A stretch of DNA of 41,836 nt, taken from NCBI GenBank assembly GCA_947488235.1, contig CANLAQ010000023.1, positions 1 to 41,836 of the forward strand, written 5' to 3'. The stretch's first letter is position 1, and every line of letters begins with the position of its first letter. Both the position numbers and the translations under genes were made by a program. This stretch comes from Flavobacteriales bacterium (lineage in GTDB: Bacteria; Bacteroidota; Bacteroidia; Flavobacteriales_D; Crocinitomicaceae). This document shows positions 8,154 through 16,663 of the stretch, one piece after another. A model generated the notes under the pieces. That model saw nothing but the letters and a program-made list of their open reading frames with translations. It ran no database searches and had not been told where the DNA came from.

Positions 8154-8918
8154 TTATTCAGCAGCAGGAGCTTCATCTGTAGATGGAGCCTCTTCAGTCG
8201 CTTCTTCTGCTACCGCTTCTTCAGTCGCTGGAGCTTCTTCTGCTACCACTTCTTCCGTTGCTGGAGCCTCTTCTGCTACCACTTCTTCTGTTGCAGGAGC
8301 CTCTTCCGCTACCACTTCTTCTGTTGCTGGAGCTTCTTCTGCTACCGCTTCTTCCGTTGCTGGAGCCTCTTCCGCTACCACTTCTTCAGTTGCTGGAGCC
8401 TCTTCCACTACCGCTTCTTCTGTTGCTGGAGCTTCTTCTGCTACTTCTTCTTCAATAACCGGAGTATTTTTTGCTTCTACAGCTGCTGCTTTTGCAACAT
8501 TTGCCTCCATTTCCGCTTGCATTTTAGCTGCTTTTTCTTTCGCTGCTAGTTTAGCTAAGCTATCTTTCTTTGTATCTATTTTACCTTCTTTTGATTGCAA
8601 CCATTCCGCAAATTTTGCTTCTGCTTGCTCGGTAGTCATAGCGCCTTTTGTAACACCTTTTAATAGGTGATTCATATGCAATACTCCTTTATAGGATAAA
8701 ATTGCACGCGCCGTATCTGACATTTCAGCTCCTTTTTGAACCCAACTTAATGTTTTCTCAAAGTTAATATCAATCACTGCTGGATTAGCTACTGGATTAT
8801 AAGTACCTAATTTTTCGATGAATTTACCATCTCTTTTAGCTCTACTATCTGCTGCTACTAAGTGAAAAAATGCTTTTCCTTTTTTACCGTGTCTTTGTAA
8901 TCTAATTCTTGTTGCCAT
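8154..8918 (-). CDS. rpsP: 30S ribosomal protein bS16 with long acidic repeat tail
   Basis: Residues 1-~82 are canonical bS16 (MATRIRLQRHGKKGKAFFHL, KRDGKFIEKLGTYNP). A helical Lys/Ala-rich linker follows (~83-150). Residues 159-235 are seven tandem copies of an 11-residue unit, consensus VAEEAPATEE(A/V), and then a shorter variant ends the protein. Typical bS16 has 80-90 residues. Bacteroidota versions often carry an Ala/Glu extension, but 254 residues is long. The tail is strongly acidic, unlike the basic core, and is likely disordered and exposed on the 30S surface. The frame continues without a break into rimM (five-base gap). A leader of about 60 bases with a small hairpin (8939-8953) precedes the ATG, which could allow autoregulation (inference). 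Confidence 0.95.
   Translation of the reverse strand: MATRIRLQRHGKKGKAFFHLVAADSRAKRDGKFIEKLGTYNPVANPAVIDINFEKTLSWVQKGAEMSDTARAILSYKGVLHMNHLLKGVTKGAMTTEQAEAKFAEWLQSKEGKIDTKKDSLAKLAAKEKAAKMQAEMEANVAKAAAVEAKNTPVIEEEVAEEAPATEEAVVEEAPATEEVVAEEAPATEEAVAEEAPATEEVVAEEAPATEEVVAEEAPATEEVVAEEAPATEEAVAEEATEEAPSTDEAPAAE
8214..8444 (-). repeat. Seven 33-bp tandem repeats inside rpsP
   Basis: The region is exactly seven units of 33 bases, encoding VAEEAPATEE(A/V) with synonymous variation between copies. Units are multiples of three, so gain or loss of copies by recombination would keep the frame and change only tail length. Confidence 0.9.
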
Positions 8919-8938
8919 AATGTTACTTTTTACAATTT

Positions 8939-8953
8939 GAGGTCCGAAACCTC
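8939..8953 (-). other. Small hairpin in the rpsP leader
   Basis: GAGGT (8939-8943) and ACCTC (8949-8953) pair around a five-base loop in the 5' leader, roughly 20 bases before the rpsP ATG. A role in leader regulation is possible but unproven. Confidence 0.3.
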
Positions 8954-8977
8954 GGTTTATAATTAATTTTAAGGGTG

Positions 8978-9007
8978 CAAAGATAGTATATAAATCTTGA
9001 TTTACAA
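8978..9007 (-). promoter_or_regulatory. Strong promoter of the rpsP-rimM operon
   Basis: On the minus strand TTG (9005-9007), a 19-base spacer, then TATCTTTG (8978-8985). Both boxes and spacing fit the Bacteroidota housekeeping consensus. The sequence around the start site, CTTTGCACCC (8973-8982), recurs exactly in the rpmB promoter at 40725-40734. Confidence 0.75.
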
Positions 9008-9025
9008 GTTATTTCCCTTTAAATA

Positions 9026-11428
9026 TCAAGTATTCTTATCTAATTTGAAGGTATATTGAATCATTATGGTTCGCGGTGATTCAATTTTAAGGGGACGAAG
9101 GGAATAACTTCTATTTAATAAATTACTAGCAACCAATGCAAATTTATGCTTCTCGTTTAAATTAAATGACAATCTAGAATCAAAAATCCAATTACCGAAA
9201 CGATGCGCATAAAAATAATCCATGTATCTAATATTTTGTTTATCTCCGCCTGAATTGGCTGTAGTTTCTTCAAAATCCTTAATAATGGCATCCATATTTA
9301 CCATTTTACTAAAATACTTAGCACTTAAACCAAAGGCCATCTTTTTGTAAAATGTTGCTTCTGCATCAAACTTAAGATTATGTAAAAATCTATATTTAAG
9401 TATTTGACTTTGCGGATCCATTGAAGTAGTGTTATAACTGTATTGTCGATTAATATCATCAACGGCATATACATAATTTGGATTTAAAGTTTTTGGAACA
9501 ATATAATTATATCCAGTTAAAAAATTGAGGTCTACATTTTTTGACACCTTGGCTACTCCTGCAAAAGAAACATCAATACCAAGCACTCTTGATTGTCCGG
9601 TATTCAAAAATTTAAAACCAGCAAATGAAGCTGGAGCATTAGCAACATCCCAAATACCAAACATATATTCAATGGTATTTTGATATTCCTGCCAAAAGAA
9701 AGCCGCGTCAAAATAAGCATAAACATCACCTATTTTAATTCCTTGCTTCACTCCCACTTCAGCATTCCAACTGCTTTCAGGCTTCAAACTTGGATTCGGA
9801 AAAACTCCAAAATTCCCCACACCCGTTTTAATATAACGCTCTGTAATGGTTGGAAACCTAAAACCCTGTCCAAAAGAAGCCCTAAGAAAGGTTGCTTTCT
9901 GAACTTTCCAATTTACACCTGCTCTAAATATTGGTTTGGTTGCTGTAATAGAATCATTTAACTGAAAATACTCTAAACGAGCTCCTGCGGATAAATTAAT
10001 GTTTTTACCTAATTTTTGTTCTACTTGAGAATATGCAGAGACATTTAGCAATTGATTTTCTGGAGAACCTGAACCTGCATACATACTCGCATATGATTGG
10101 GTATTGGTAAAAGTAACTCCGCCGATAAAATCCATTCCTTTATACCTTTTTACACTTTTTTGAAGCATATAATCTCCATAAATGGTTGTCGCATTATTAG
10201 ATTGATTGGCAGTGCGTTGATTGTCTGAATGCAAAATGCGTGTTCTTAAGAAGTGTTTGGCTTTATTTTCAGACACAAATTGAACAAAAGGATCCAGATT
10301 AAAAATAAACTGATCCTGCAAGAATACAGCACCGGGATATGCACGATACAAACCAGAGGAGTCATCCAACCAAGCAAAAGACATATTACTTCGCGCCAGC
10401 ATCACATTTCCATTGACGCCATAACTCAATCCTTTTATTTTTTTGGAGCGATAGCGTAAATTGAAATTAATACGGGCTCTTTCTGATGCCATTTGTTTGT
10501 CGCTAAAGTTGGATACCGTATCAATAACAAATGGCCCTGGTTTTGGCGCACCGATATAACCATGATCATAATTAAGATTGGCTCCAACTACGATGTCTAA
10601 ATTGCCCTTCATTTGTGAATGAAGGAAATTCACTCCACTGATCATCGGAGCGTCATTCCACCAGGTAGCATTTTCAATAGATGGAGCGGAATAAAAACCA
10701 GAATATAGAGCAACTTTCGTAAGCGGTTGGGCTTTCGGATAAGCTGTTCTAATATGAATAGATCCTGAAAGTGCAGAACTACCTGATAATACAGACGCAG
10801 CTCCCTTAATCACTTCTACTTGACTTATATTTTCAACGGGTATAAATCCCCACTCCGGACGACCAGCATCACCCGACAACATGGGCATATCATCAACCAA
10901 AACGGCAACTTTTGAACCTACCCCGAAAGTAAAACCACTTCCTCCTCGTATTTGTGGCTCGCCGTCAAGAATATTCAATCCAGGCGTTTGGTCTAATGCC
11001 GTCTCAATGCTTCGCGTATTTTTATTTTCAATTAATGATGGCCTCAATACCACCATGGTAACTGTTTGCTCCTCTAGTGGCTTATCAAATTTTCCTACAC
11101 TAAAATTAATTTGCTCAAATTCCTTTAAAAAAGGTTTTAATAATATTCGAACCAATTTATTTGCTTCACCAACTTCCACCAATAAGGTATCTGTTTTGGT
11201 TGTAGCTGATTTTACAATGAGTTGGCAAACTCCAAAAGGTAATTCAATGGTGAAATAACCATTCTCATCTGTTTGCACCCCAACAATGGTTTCACTTTTA
11301 TAAACCACAGTGGCGCCATAGATGACTTTCCCCTCTTGATCAAATACACGACCTTCCACCTTTCCTTTTTGAGAAAAGGAATTAAAAGAAAAAAGGAATA
11401 AACTAAATAAGAATAAACGAAATGCCAT
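9026..11428 (-). CDS. TonB-dependent outer-membrane receptor
   Basis: The 800-residue product is an outer-membrane transporter driven by TonB. A signal peptide (MAFRLFLFSLFLFSFNSFSQ) is followed by a carboxypeptidase-regulatory-like domain (about 23-95: GRVFDQEGKVIYGATVVYKS). A plug domain spans about 125-225, with LDQTPGLNILDGEPQIRGGS and VEVIKGAASVLSGSSALSGS. The C-terminal ~570 residues form a beta barrel ending in an aromatic/hydrophobic strand (TIMIQYTFKLDKNT). It lies five bases downstream of the PCMD-like gene, so the two probably form an operon. No SusD partner is present, so it is not a standard SusCD glycan importer. The substrate (metal chelate, vitamin, peptide or glycan) cannot be told from the sequence. 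Confidence 0.92.
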   Translation of the reverse strand: MAFRLFLFSLFLFSFNSFSQKGKVEGRVFDQEGKVIYGATVVYKSETIVGVQTDENGYFTIELPFGVCQLIVKSATTKTDTLLVEVGEANKLVRILLKPFLKEFEQINFSVGKFDKPLEEQTVTMVVLRPSLIENKNTRSIETALDQTPGLNILDGEPQIRGGSGFTFGVGSKVAVLVDDMPMLSGDAGRPEWGFIPVENISQVEVIKGAASVLSGSSALSGSIHIRTAYPKAQPLTKVALYSGFYSAPSIENATWWNDAPMISGVNFLHSQMKGNLDIVVGANLNYDHGYIGAPKPGPFVIDTVSNFSDKQMASERARINFNLRYRSKKIKGLSYGVNGNVMLARSNMSFAWLDDSSGLYRAYPGAVFLQDQFIFNLDPFVQFVSENKAKHFLRTRILHSDNQRTANQSNNATTIYGDYMLQKSVKRYKGMDFIGGVTFTNTQSYASMYAGSGSPENQLLNVSAYSQVEQKLGKNINLSAGARLEYFQLNDSITATKPIFRAGVNWKVQKATFLRASFGQGFRFPTITERYIKTGVGNFGVFPNPSLKPESSWNAEVGVKQGIKIGDVYAYFDAAFFWQEYQNTIEYMFGIWDVANAPASFAGFKFLNTGQSRVLGIDVSFAGVAKVSKNVDLNFLTGYNYIVPKTLNPNYVYAVDDINRQYSYNTTSMDPQSQILKYRFLHNLKFDAEATFYKKMAFGLSAKYFSKMVNMDAIIKDFEETTANSGGDKQNIRYMDYFYAHRFGNWIFDSRLSFNLNEKHKFALVASNLLNRSYSLRPLKIESPRTIMIQYTFKLDKNT

Positions 11429-11433
11429 TTATT

Positions 11434-12387
11434 TTACTCTACAATGAATTTTAGAATCCCATTATTTCCATTGGACTGGAAATAATTAGCAAAATAAACT
11501 CCAGAGGTAAGTTTTACCATTACCTGAGAAGTTAAAGCTCCTTTATAGGCAACAGCTCCCATACTGTTGTATAAAACTACTTCGCCTTGAAGTTCATGAT
11601 TGGAGAAAAAATGCAAACCGTTATTGCTGTCATAATGAACTGATAAATCAGAACTAGTGTTTTCAGTGATACCAGCATTATTATAAATTAAGGAAATATC
11701 ATCGAGCAATACCTCATCTGCAGCTGCACCACCACCAGCTATTGCGTTCGTCGCAAATGTTACTAAAATAAATGCTGGAACAGTTGCTGCTCCATTATAA
11801 ACAAATGGAACACTATATCTTACCCATGCACCATTGGTTGTAGCATAATTGAAGGCAGCAGTTGCAACTACATGTGGAGTTGAACCTGCGTCGATTGGAT
11901 CGCGCACATCATATGCATCATGAAGAATAGCATGAATTCTCGCTTCTTGTGCACCCGAACCCATCGGTGTATATTTAGCCCAAAAAACAATAGAGTCAGG
12001 GGATCCTATTAATGCTTCAGAGAAATTTGCGTCAGCTGTTTTAGAATAATTATAGTTAGCAGGATTGTTTGGTGTCGTACTACCCATATTGATTTGTCCC
12101 AAGGTCATTGTTCCATTAGCAACAATACCTAAAGTGCTTACAGAAAAGATTCTCGCACAATACATTCCAGTAGCTCCTGAACGAATGCTTGCAGATCGCT
12201 CTATTTGTTTAGAGGCAAAACCAGAGAAAGTACCCGATCCTGTTTTAAAACTATTCCAATTTACAGGCTCTTCTGTCGGAGCTGCAACATTTTCCCAGTT
12301 TTCTAAATCACCATTTCCGATTTGACCTTGTGAAAAAGTCGCTCCATATACAAACATAAAGGAGATAATTGTAGCTATTTTAGTCAT
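11434..12387 (-). CDS. T9SS-type secreted protein with PCMD-like domain
   Basis: The 317-residue product starts with a signal peptide (MTKIATIISFMFVYGATFSQ). The mature part opens with GNGDLENWENV and has a jelly-roll-like body with the block EVLLDDISLIYN near residue 227. This resembles the PCMD (putative carbohydrate metabolism) domain that Bacteroidota use at glycan-related loci. The last ~70 residues (VHYDSNNGLHFFS to GILKFIVE) look like a T9SS sorting domain, with the typical LTSGVYFANYF strand. It is the first gene of a two-gene operon with the TonB-dependent receptor, so it may capture the ligand that the receptor imports. The domain call is from pattern memory; secretion is the firmer inference. 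Confidence 0.7.
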   Translation of the reverse strand: MTKIATIISFMFVYGATFSQGQIGNGDLENWENVAAPTEEPVNWNSFKTGSGTFSGFASKQIERSASIRSGATGMYCARIFSVSTLGIVANGTMTLGQINMGSTTPNNPANYNYSKTADANFSEALIGSPDSIVFWAKYTPMGSGAQEARIHAILHDAYDVRDPIDAGSTPHVVATAAFNYATTNGAWVRYSVPFVYNGAATVPAFILVTFATNAIAGGGAAADEVLLDDISLIYNNAGITENTSSDLSVHYDSNNGLHFFSNHELQGEVVLYNSMGAVAYKGALTSQVMVKLTSGVYFANYFQSNGNNGILKFIVE

Positions 12388-12409
12388 AGTTAATCATTTA
12401 TAGTTTAAA

Positions 12410-12417
12410 CAAATATA
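12410..12417 (-). promoter_or_regulatory. Putative -7 element of the PCMD-like/TonB receptor operon
   Basis: The minus strand reads TATATTTG, a perfect TAnnTTTG, 22 bases before the ATG at 12387. A TTG exists upstream but at shorter than usual spacing. Confidence 0.4.
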
Positions 12418-12474
12418 GAAATAAAAGCAACACAAAAAACATGTGAATTATACAAATGAGACACTTCGAATGCT

Positions 12475-12482
12475 TACTTTTG
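12475..12482 (+). promoter_or_regulatory. Putative -7 element for the queE operon
   Basis: TACTTTTG fits TAnnTTTG and lies 24 bases before the queE ATG. No exact TTG at -33 was seen. Confidence 0.4.
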
Positions 12483-12506
12483 TTATAATATATTATTAAG
12501 ATTACG

Positions 12507-13106
12507 ATGAACATCCTCCCCATTATGGAAAAATTCTTCACCATTCAAGGTGAGGGAAGTCACACAGGAAAAGCTGCCTATTTTATTAGAATTGCGGGAT
12601 GTGATGTTGGATGTGTTTGGTGTGATGTAAAAGAATCATGGGAACGACATGAGCATCAAGATACTTCTATTTCAGAACTAATTGAAGCAGCCAAAGCCTC
12701 AAATTGCAACTTTGTCGTAATTACAGGTGGTGAACCAGCCATGTATGATTTAACCAATCTTATTGCTGGTCTAAAAGCTGAAGGGATTTATTGCGCTATT
12801 GAAACCTCAGGATGCTATCCATTAAAAGGAGCCATAGATTGGTATTGTTTTTCACCGAAAAAATTTAAATTGCCTTGCGAGGAAGCGTACAATAAGGCAG
12901 ATGAGTTGAAGATAATTATTAACCATCCCTCTGACTTTTCATGGGCAGAAGAGCATGCGAAAAAAGTAAAGGAGGACTGTTCGTTATACCTACAAGCTGA
13001 ATGGTCTAAAAGCGAGAAAATACTACCTCAAATTATTGACTATATAAAAAGTAACCCTAGATGGCGCATCTCGTTACAAACACATAAATTCATGCAAATA
13101 CCATAA
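12507..13106 (+). CDS. queE: 7-carboxy-7-deazaguanine synthase QueE
   Basis: QueE is a radical-SAM enzyme that contracts 6-carboxytetrahydropterin to 7-carboxy-7-deazaguanine, a step toward queuosine in tRNA. The 199-residue protein begins MNILPIMEKFFTIQGEG, and FTIQGEGxxTGKAA is a family signature. The cluster cysteines are Cys32-x3-Cys36-x2-Cys39 in GCDVGCVWCD. The block ITGGEPAM (SAM-binding GGEP) follows, then the C-terminal LQTHKFMQIP typical of the family. queC, queD and queF are not in this window, so the pathway is scattered. Two bases separate it from the PorE-like gene, suggesting shared transcription without functional relation. Confidence 0.96.
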   Translation: MNILPIMEKFFTIQGEGSHTGKAAYFIRIAGCDVGCVWCDVKESWERHEHQDTSISELIEAAKASNCNFVVITGGEPAMYDLTNLIAGLKAEGIYCAIETSGCYPLKGAIDWYCFSPKKFKLPCEEAYNKADELKIIINHPSDFSWAEEHAKKVKEDCSLYLQAEWSKSEKILPQIIDYIKSNPRWRISLQTHKFMQIP

Positions 13107-13108
13107 AA

Positions 13109-15130
13109 ATGATAAAATCACTCTTGCTTCTATTTTCATTTCTTTTTTTGACGCTGCAATTACATTCACAATTTCACTATTCAACAAAAAGCAAGAAAGC
13201 AATTAAATTACTAGAAGAAGCACAGCGTGCACCGGGTCAAACCTTAGATCCAAAAACCCACGGACCCAACTATAATGGTGGACTTGAATTACTTTCAGCG
13301 GCGCTCAAAAAAGATCCTAATTTTTGGGAAGCTCATATTCTTTCAGCGCAATATAATGAAAACCTTAACCGCTATGATCAAGCAATAATCCATTATGAAG
13401 CGGCCCTTCGTATCAATCCTGAACACAGTAGAAGTGGTTCTACTTTGTATTTTTTAGCAGCGCTTCATTTGGCTGAAGGGAATTATGATAAAGCTCTTCG
13501 TTATGCAGATCTTTTTATTAAATTTCCTAATGACAATGAAGAACTGATGCCTAATGCATGGGCAATAAAACAAAATGCAAGTTTTGCCCAAAATGCCATT
13601 AAAAATCCTAGAGATTTTAATCCTATTAATGTAGGACCTGGAATCAATACCAACAACCCTGAATATTATCCAACCATAACCGTTGACGGCAAAACATTAC
13701 TATTCACAAGACGAATTCCGGATAAAAGAGTCCAAGGGTATCAAGCGCAAGAAGATTTTTATGTTTCTAATTTAAGTGAAGAAAACTCTTGGCAAGCCTC
13801 TATGTCAATGCCCATGAATGTTAACACCGTAAATAATGAAGGGGCTCCTACTATTGCCGCAGATGGAAAAAGTTTGATTTTTGTAGCTTGTTCTGATAAT
13901 TCCGGGACCTATTATGGAGAGAACAGAGAAGGAAAAGGTAGTTGCGATTTATTTTACACCAAAAGATTAGGGAACAAATGGTTGAATCCAGTGAATTTAC
14001 CTGGTGGGGTTAATTCATCTCATTGGGAATCACAACCATCATTATCTGCTGATGGACAAACGCTTTATTTTGTAAGAGGCATCAGGGGGAAAAACGCTAA
14101 TGGAAATAGTGATATTTGGATGTCGAATTTACAAGAGAATGGTCAATGGGGGATTGCACAAAGACTTTCAGAAATCATAAACACCCCGTTTGCAGAAGAA
14201 TCAGTTTGTATTCATCCTGATGGGAAAACACTTTACTTTGCCTCTCGTGGTCATGTTGGAATGGGAGGATCCGATCTTTTTGTTAGTAAAATGGATGCTA
14301 ATGGAAACTGGGGTAAACCCCAAAATCTTGGCTACCCCATCAATACAAAATATGATGAGAATTCTTTACTCGTATCTCCCATTGGTGATATAGCTTTTTT
14401 TGCTTCAGATAGAACGGGCGGTTATGGTGATTTAGACATCTATTACTTTCAATTACCAGAAGATTTAAGACCTACAAAGACGCTTTACTTTGATGGTAAT
14501 GTATTTGATGCAATATCTAAAAATCCACTCGGAGGTCATTTTATGCTAACTGATATTGAAAGTGGAAAAATTGTAATCGTTTCAGATGCTGATAAACTAG
14601 ACGGCTCCTTTATGGTTGCGCTTCCTATTAATAGAAGTTACGCCATCCAGGTGAGTTTTAATTCTTATTTACCCTACTCCTTAAATTTTGATTTAAAAAT
14701 TCCAGACGGACAAAATCACTATCATATCGACATTCCTCTTAACCCAATTAATAGTACCACTGAAAATGTATTAGCCAATGTATTCTTCGACTTAAATAAA
14801 TCTAGTTTAAGACAAGAATCTGCTATAGAATTAAAAAATCTTGCGGAATTTTTAAGAAAGAATGCTGCATTAAAAATAGAATTAGGTGGACATACAGATA
14901 CACGAGGAAATGCAGTTGAAAACTTAGCTTTATCTACTGCTAGGGCAAAAACCGTATATGATTATTTAATTAATTCAGAGGGAATAGACCCCAAGCGTCT
15001 GACATTTGTAGGTTACGGCGAAACGATGCCGCTTATCGATGATATGAGTATTGCAAAATTGAAGAATGAAATTGACATTGAAAAAGCACATCAAAAAAAT
15101 CGTAGAACGGTATATAAAATAATCAAATGA
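13109..15130 (+). CDS. PorE-like envelope protein: TPR, PD40 propeller, OmpA domain
   Basis: The 673-residue protein has a signal peptide (ending near LQLHSQ) and four parts. TPR-like helices span about 70-145 (EAHILSAQYNENLNRYDQAI). WD40-like PD40 blades span about 180-455 (repeats of the type PTITVDGKTLLFTRR, PSLSADGQTLYFVRG, CIHPDGKTLYFASRG). A carboxypeptidase-regulatory-like domain spans about 459-550. A C-terminal OmpA peptidoglycan-binding domain spans about 556-673 (GHTDTRGNAVENLALSTARA). This order and length match PorE of Porphyromonas gingivalis, which anchors the type IX secretion machinery to the cell wall. T9SS substrates in this window fit that role. Bacteroidota encode several paralogues of this layout, so a different envelope role is possible. 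It overlaps the UbiA gene by four bases (ATGA). Confidence 0.85.
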   Translation: MIKSLLLLFSFLFLTLQLHSQFHYSTKSKKAIKLLEEAQRAPGQTLDPKTHGPNYNGGLELLSAALKKDPNFWEAHILSAQYNENLNRYDQAIIHYEAALRINPEHSRSGSTLYFLAALHLAEGNYDKALRYADLFIKFPNDNEELMPNAWAIKQNASFAQNAIKNPRDFNPINVGPGINTNNPEYYPTITVDGKTLLFTRRIPDKRVQGYQAQEDFYVSNLSEENSWQASMSMPMNVNTVNNEGAPTIAADGKSLIFVACSDNSGTYYGENREGKGSCDLFYTKRLGNKWLNPVNLPGGVNSSHWESQPSLSADGQTLYFVRGIRGKNANGNSDIWMSNLQENGQWGIAQRLSEIINTPFAEESVCIHPDGKTLYFASRGHVGMGGSDLFVSKMDANGNWGKPQNLGYPINTKYDENSLLVSPIGDIAFFASDRTGGYGDLDIYYFQLPEDLRPTKTLYFDGNVFDAISKNPLGGHFMLTDIESGKIVIVSDADKLDGSFMVALPINRSYAIQVSFNSYLPYSLNFDLKIPDGQNHYHIDIPLNPINSTTENVLANVFFDLNKSSLRQESAIELKNLAEFLRKNAALKIELGGHTDTRGNAVENLALSTARAKTVYDYLINSEGIDPKRLTFVGYGETMPLIDDMSIAKLKNEIDIEKAHQKNRRTVYKIIK

Positions 15131-16056
15131 AACATTTTATCCGATTAATTCGCCCCATCAATCTTGTGATTATCATGATCACCATGATTGGCTGTGCTTA
15201 CTATGTTCACACCACTAATTATTTTCAATTCGTTCGTTTTGAACCTATTAATTTCACGCTTCTCATTTTTTCAACAGTCTTAATAGCTGCCGCAGGAAAT
15301 ATAATTAACGACTATTTTGACATCAAAGCTGATAAAATCAACAAACCTGAACGCGTTGTAATTGGGAAATATATTAAAAAGAGATGGGCCATTGCATTGC
15401 ATTGGATTTTTAATGCTTTTGCTGTTTTCATTTCTATCTATCTGAGTATTTATTATCAAAGTTTGTGGTTTGTATTTATTCAAGTGGTGATTGTTAACCT
15501 ACTTTGGTTTTATAGCTTATACTTTAAGAAGAAAATCCTGATTGGCAATTTCATTATTGCATTAATGACAGGTGTTATCCCCTTACTTGTTGTTGTATTC
15601 TTTAAAGTTTCCAATGAATCAACGCAAGCTTTTTCACCTTACCATTCCTCCACCTGGACCATTTATGTTGATTATTCTTATATCTATCTATTGGCAATAT
15701 GTGCCTTCATTTTAAATCTAGGTCGCGAAATAATAAAAGATATTGAAGACATTGAGGGCGACAAAAAAATAAATGTTTACTCCTTACCCATGCACATAGG
15801 AAAGAAAAAAGCACTTTGGATAGCAATCGCAATTTGTCAACTGAGTTTTATTTCTTGTTTAATTGCCCTACTTTTTTTCAACAATTCATTTATTAGTAAT
15901 CAACTGATGTGGGTGATTTTGTTCCTTGGTATTGGTATAAGCGTGTTGCTCATTCCCATCAATCTCATGAAAAAAGGTTTGCCGTTAAAATGGTACAGCT
16001 TAATAATCAAAGCAATTCTTTTCATAGGAATTAGCACCTTATTTTTATACTGCTAA
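15127..16056 (+). CDS. UbiA-family prenyltransferase, DGGGP-synthase-like
   Basis: UbiA enzymes transfer prenyl chains to acceptors in the membrane. The 309-residue protein has about eight to nine hydrophobic segments and the two Asp-rich motifs that bind Mg-pyrophosphate: NDYFDIKADKINKPER near residue 60 and DIEDIEGDKKINVYSLP near 208. The second motif and the position beside maf match the Flavobacteriia proteins annotated as geranylgeranylglycerol-phosphate geranylgeranyltransferase, the enzyme that adds the second chain of archaeal-type ether lipids. A menaquinone or heme-side role (MenA/CyoE types) is less likely but not excluded. It overlaps the PorE-like gene by four bases and shares one base with maf, so tight coupling is expected. 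Confidence 0.82.
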   Translation: MKHFIRLIRPINLVIIMITMIGCAYYVHTTNYFQFVRFEPINFTLLIFSTVLIAAAGNIINDYFDIKADKINKPERVVIGKYIKKRWAIALHWIFNAFAVFISIYLSIYYQSLWFVFIQVVIVNLLWFYSLYFKKKILIGNFIIALMTGVIPLLVVVFFKVSNESTQAFSPYHSSTWTIYVDYSYIYLLAICAFILNLGREIIKDIEDIEGDKKINVYSLPMHIGKKKALWIAIAICQLSFISCLIALLFFNNSFISNQLMWVILFLGIGISVLLIPINLMKKGLPLKWYSLIIKAILFIGISTLFLYC

Positions 16057-16619
16057 TGAAATTTGTCTTAGGATCTCAATCGCCAAGAAGGAAAGAATTA
16101 TTTAGTGCAATGGGGTATGATTTTGAAGTGATCGTTCCCAGTGTTGATGAAATTTTTCCCGAAACAATATCGCCTTATTTAGTTGCGGAATATATTTCAA
16201 ATCTAAAGCTTAATGCATTGATTCCGCAAATAGAAAGAGAGGACTTTTTAATCTGCGCAGATACGATTGTATTACTAGAAAATGAAATCCTAGGCAAGCC
16301 TAAAGATAGAATTGACGCTGAAAAAATGCTCAGTAAACTATCTGGAAAAACACACGAAGTAATAACTGGTGTTTCTATTTATTTTAAGGATAACAAAGTT
16401 GACTTTTCAGAAAAAACCTTAGTGAGTTTTAAAGTATTAAGTCAAGATGAAATTTCTTATTATCTAGATCAAGGTGATGCCTTTGATAAAGCTGGATCCT
16501 ACGGAATACAAGACTGGATTGGAGCTATTGGAATAGAACGCATTGATGGTTCCTACACCAATGTAATGGGGCTGCCAACGCAACAACTACAATTAGAAAT
16601 CAGAAAATTATTGGCATAA
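16056..16619 (+). CDS. maf: Maf-family nucleotide pyrophosphatase
   Basis: Maf proteins are house-cleaning pyrophosphatases that hydrolyse non-canonical or uridine/thymidine nucleoside triphosphates. The 187-residue length is typical. The N-terminus FVLGSQSPRRKELF is the diagnostic S-x-SPRR motif. It is followed by ICADTIVLLENEILGKPKD, with the conserved Asp-Thr-Val and GKP, and by GKTHEVITGV and the block AGSYGIQDW. These favour the YhdE/dTTP-UTP-type subgroup, though specificity cannot be read with confidence. The gene starts on the last base of the UbiA stop codon and is followed directly by the 16626-16648 terminator, which closes the queE-to-maf unit. Confidence 0.94.
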   Translation: MKFVLGSQSPRRKELFSAMGYDFEVIVPSVDEIFPETISPYLVAEYISNLKLNALIPQIEREDFLICADTIVLLENEILGKPKDRIDAEKMLSKLSGKTHEVITGVSIYFKDNKVDFSEKTLVSFKVLSQDEISYYLDQGDAFDKAGSYGIQDWIGAIGIERIDGSYTNVMGLPTQQLQLEIRKLLA

Positions 16620-16625
16620 AAAAAA

Positions 16626-16648
16626 GGGAGCAACTGCTCCCTTTTTTT
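16626..16648. terminator. Bidirectional Rho-independent terminator
   Basis: GGGAGC (16626-16631), loop AACT, GCTCCC (16636-16641), then seven T (16642-16648). A run of A on the other side gives the same shape on the minus strand. It separates maf from the convergent OmpA-family gene. Confidence 0.92.
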
Positions 16649-16663
16649 ATTATTAAAATTAAA

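Noticed and set aside
8101-8670. Long Ala/Ser-rich and Leu-rich frames on the plus strand
   Set aside because: They are antisense shadows of the repetitive acidic tail of rpsP; their repeats only mirror the 33-bp units, and rpsP-rimM on the other strand is well supported.
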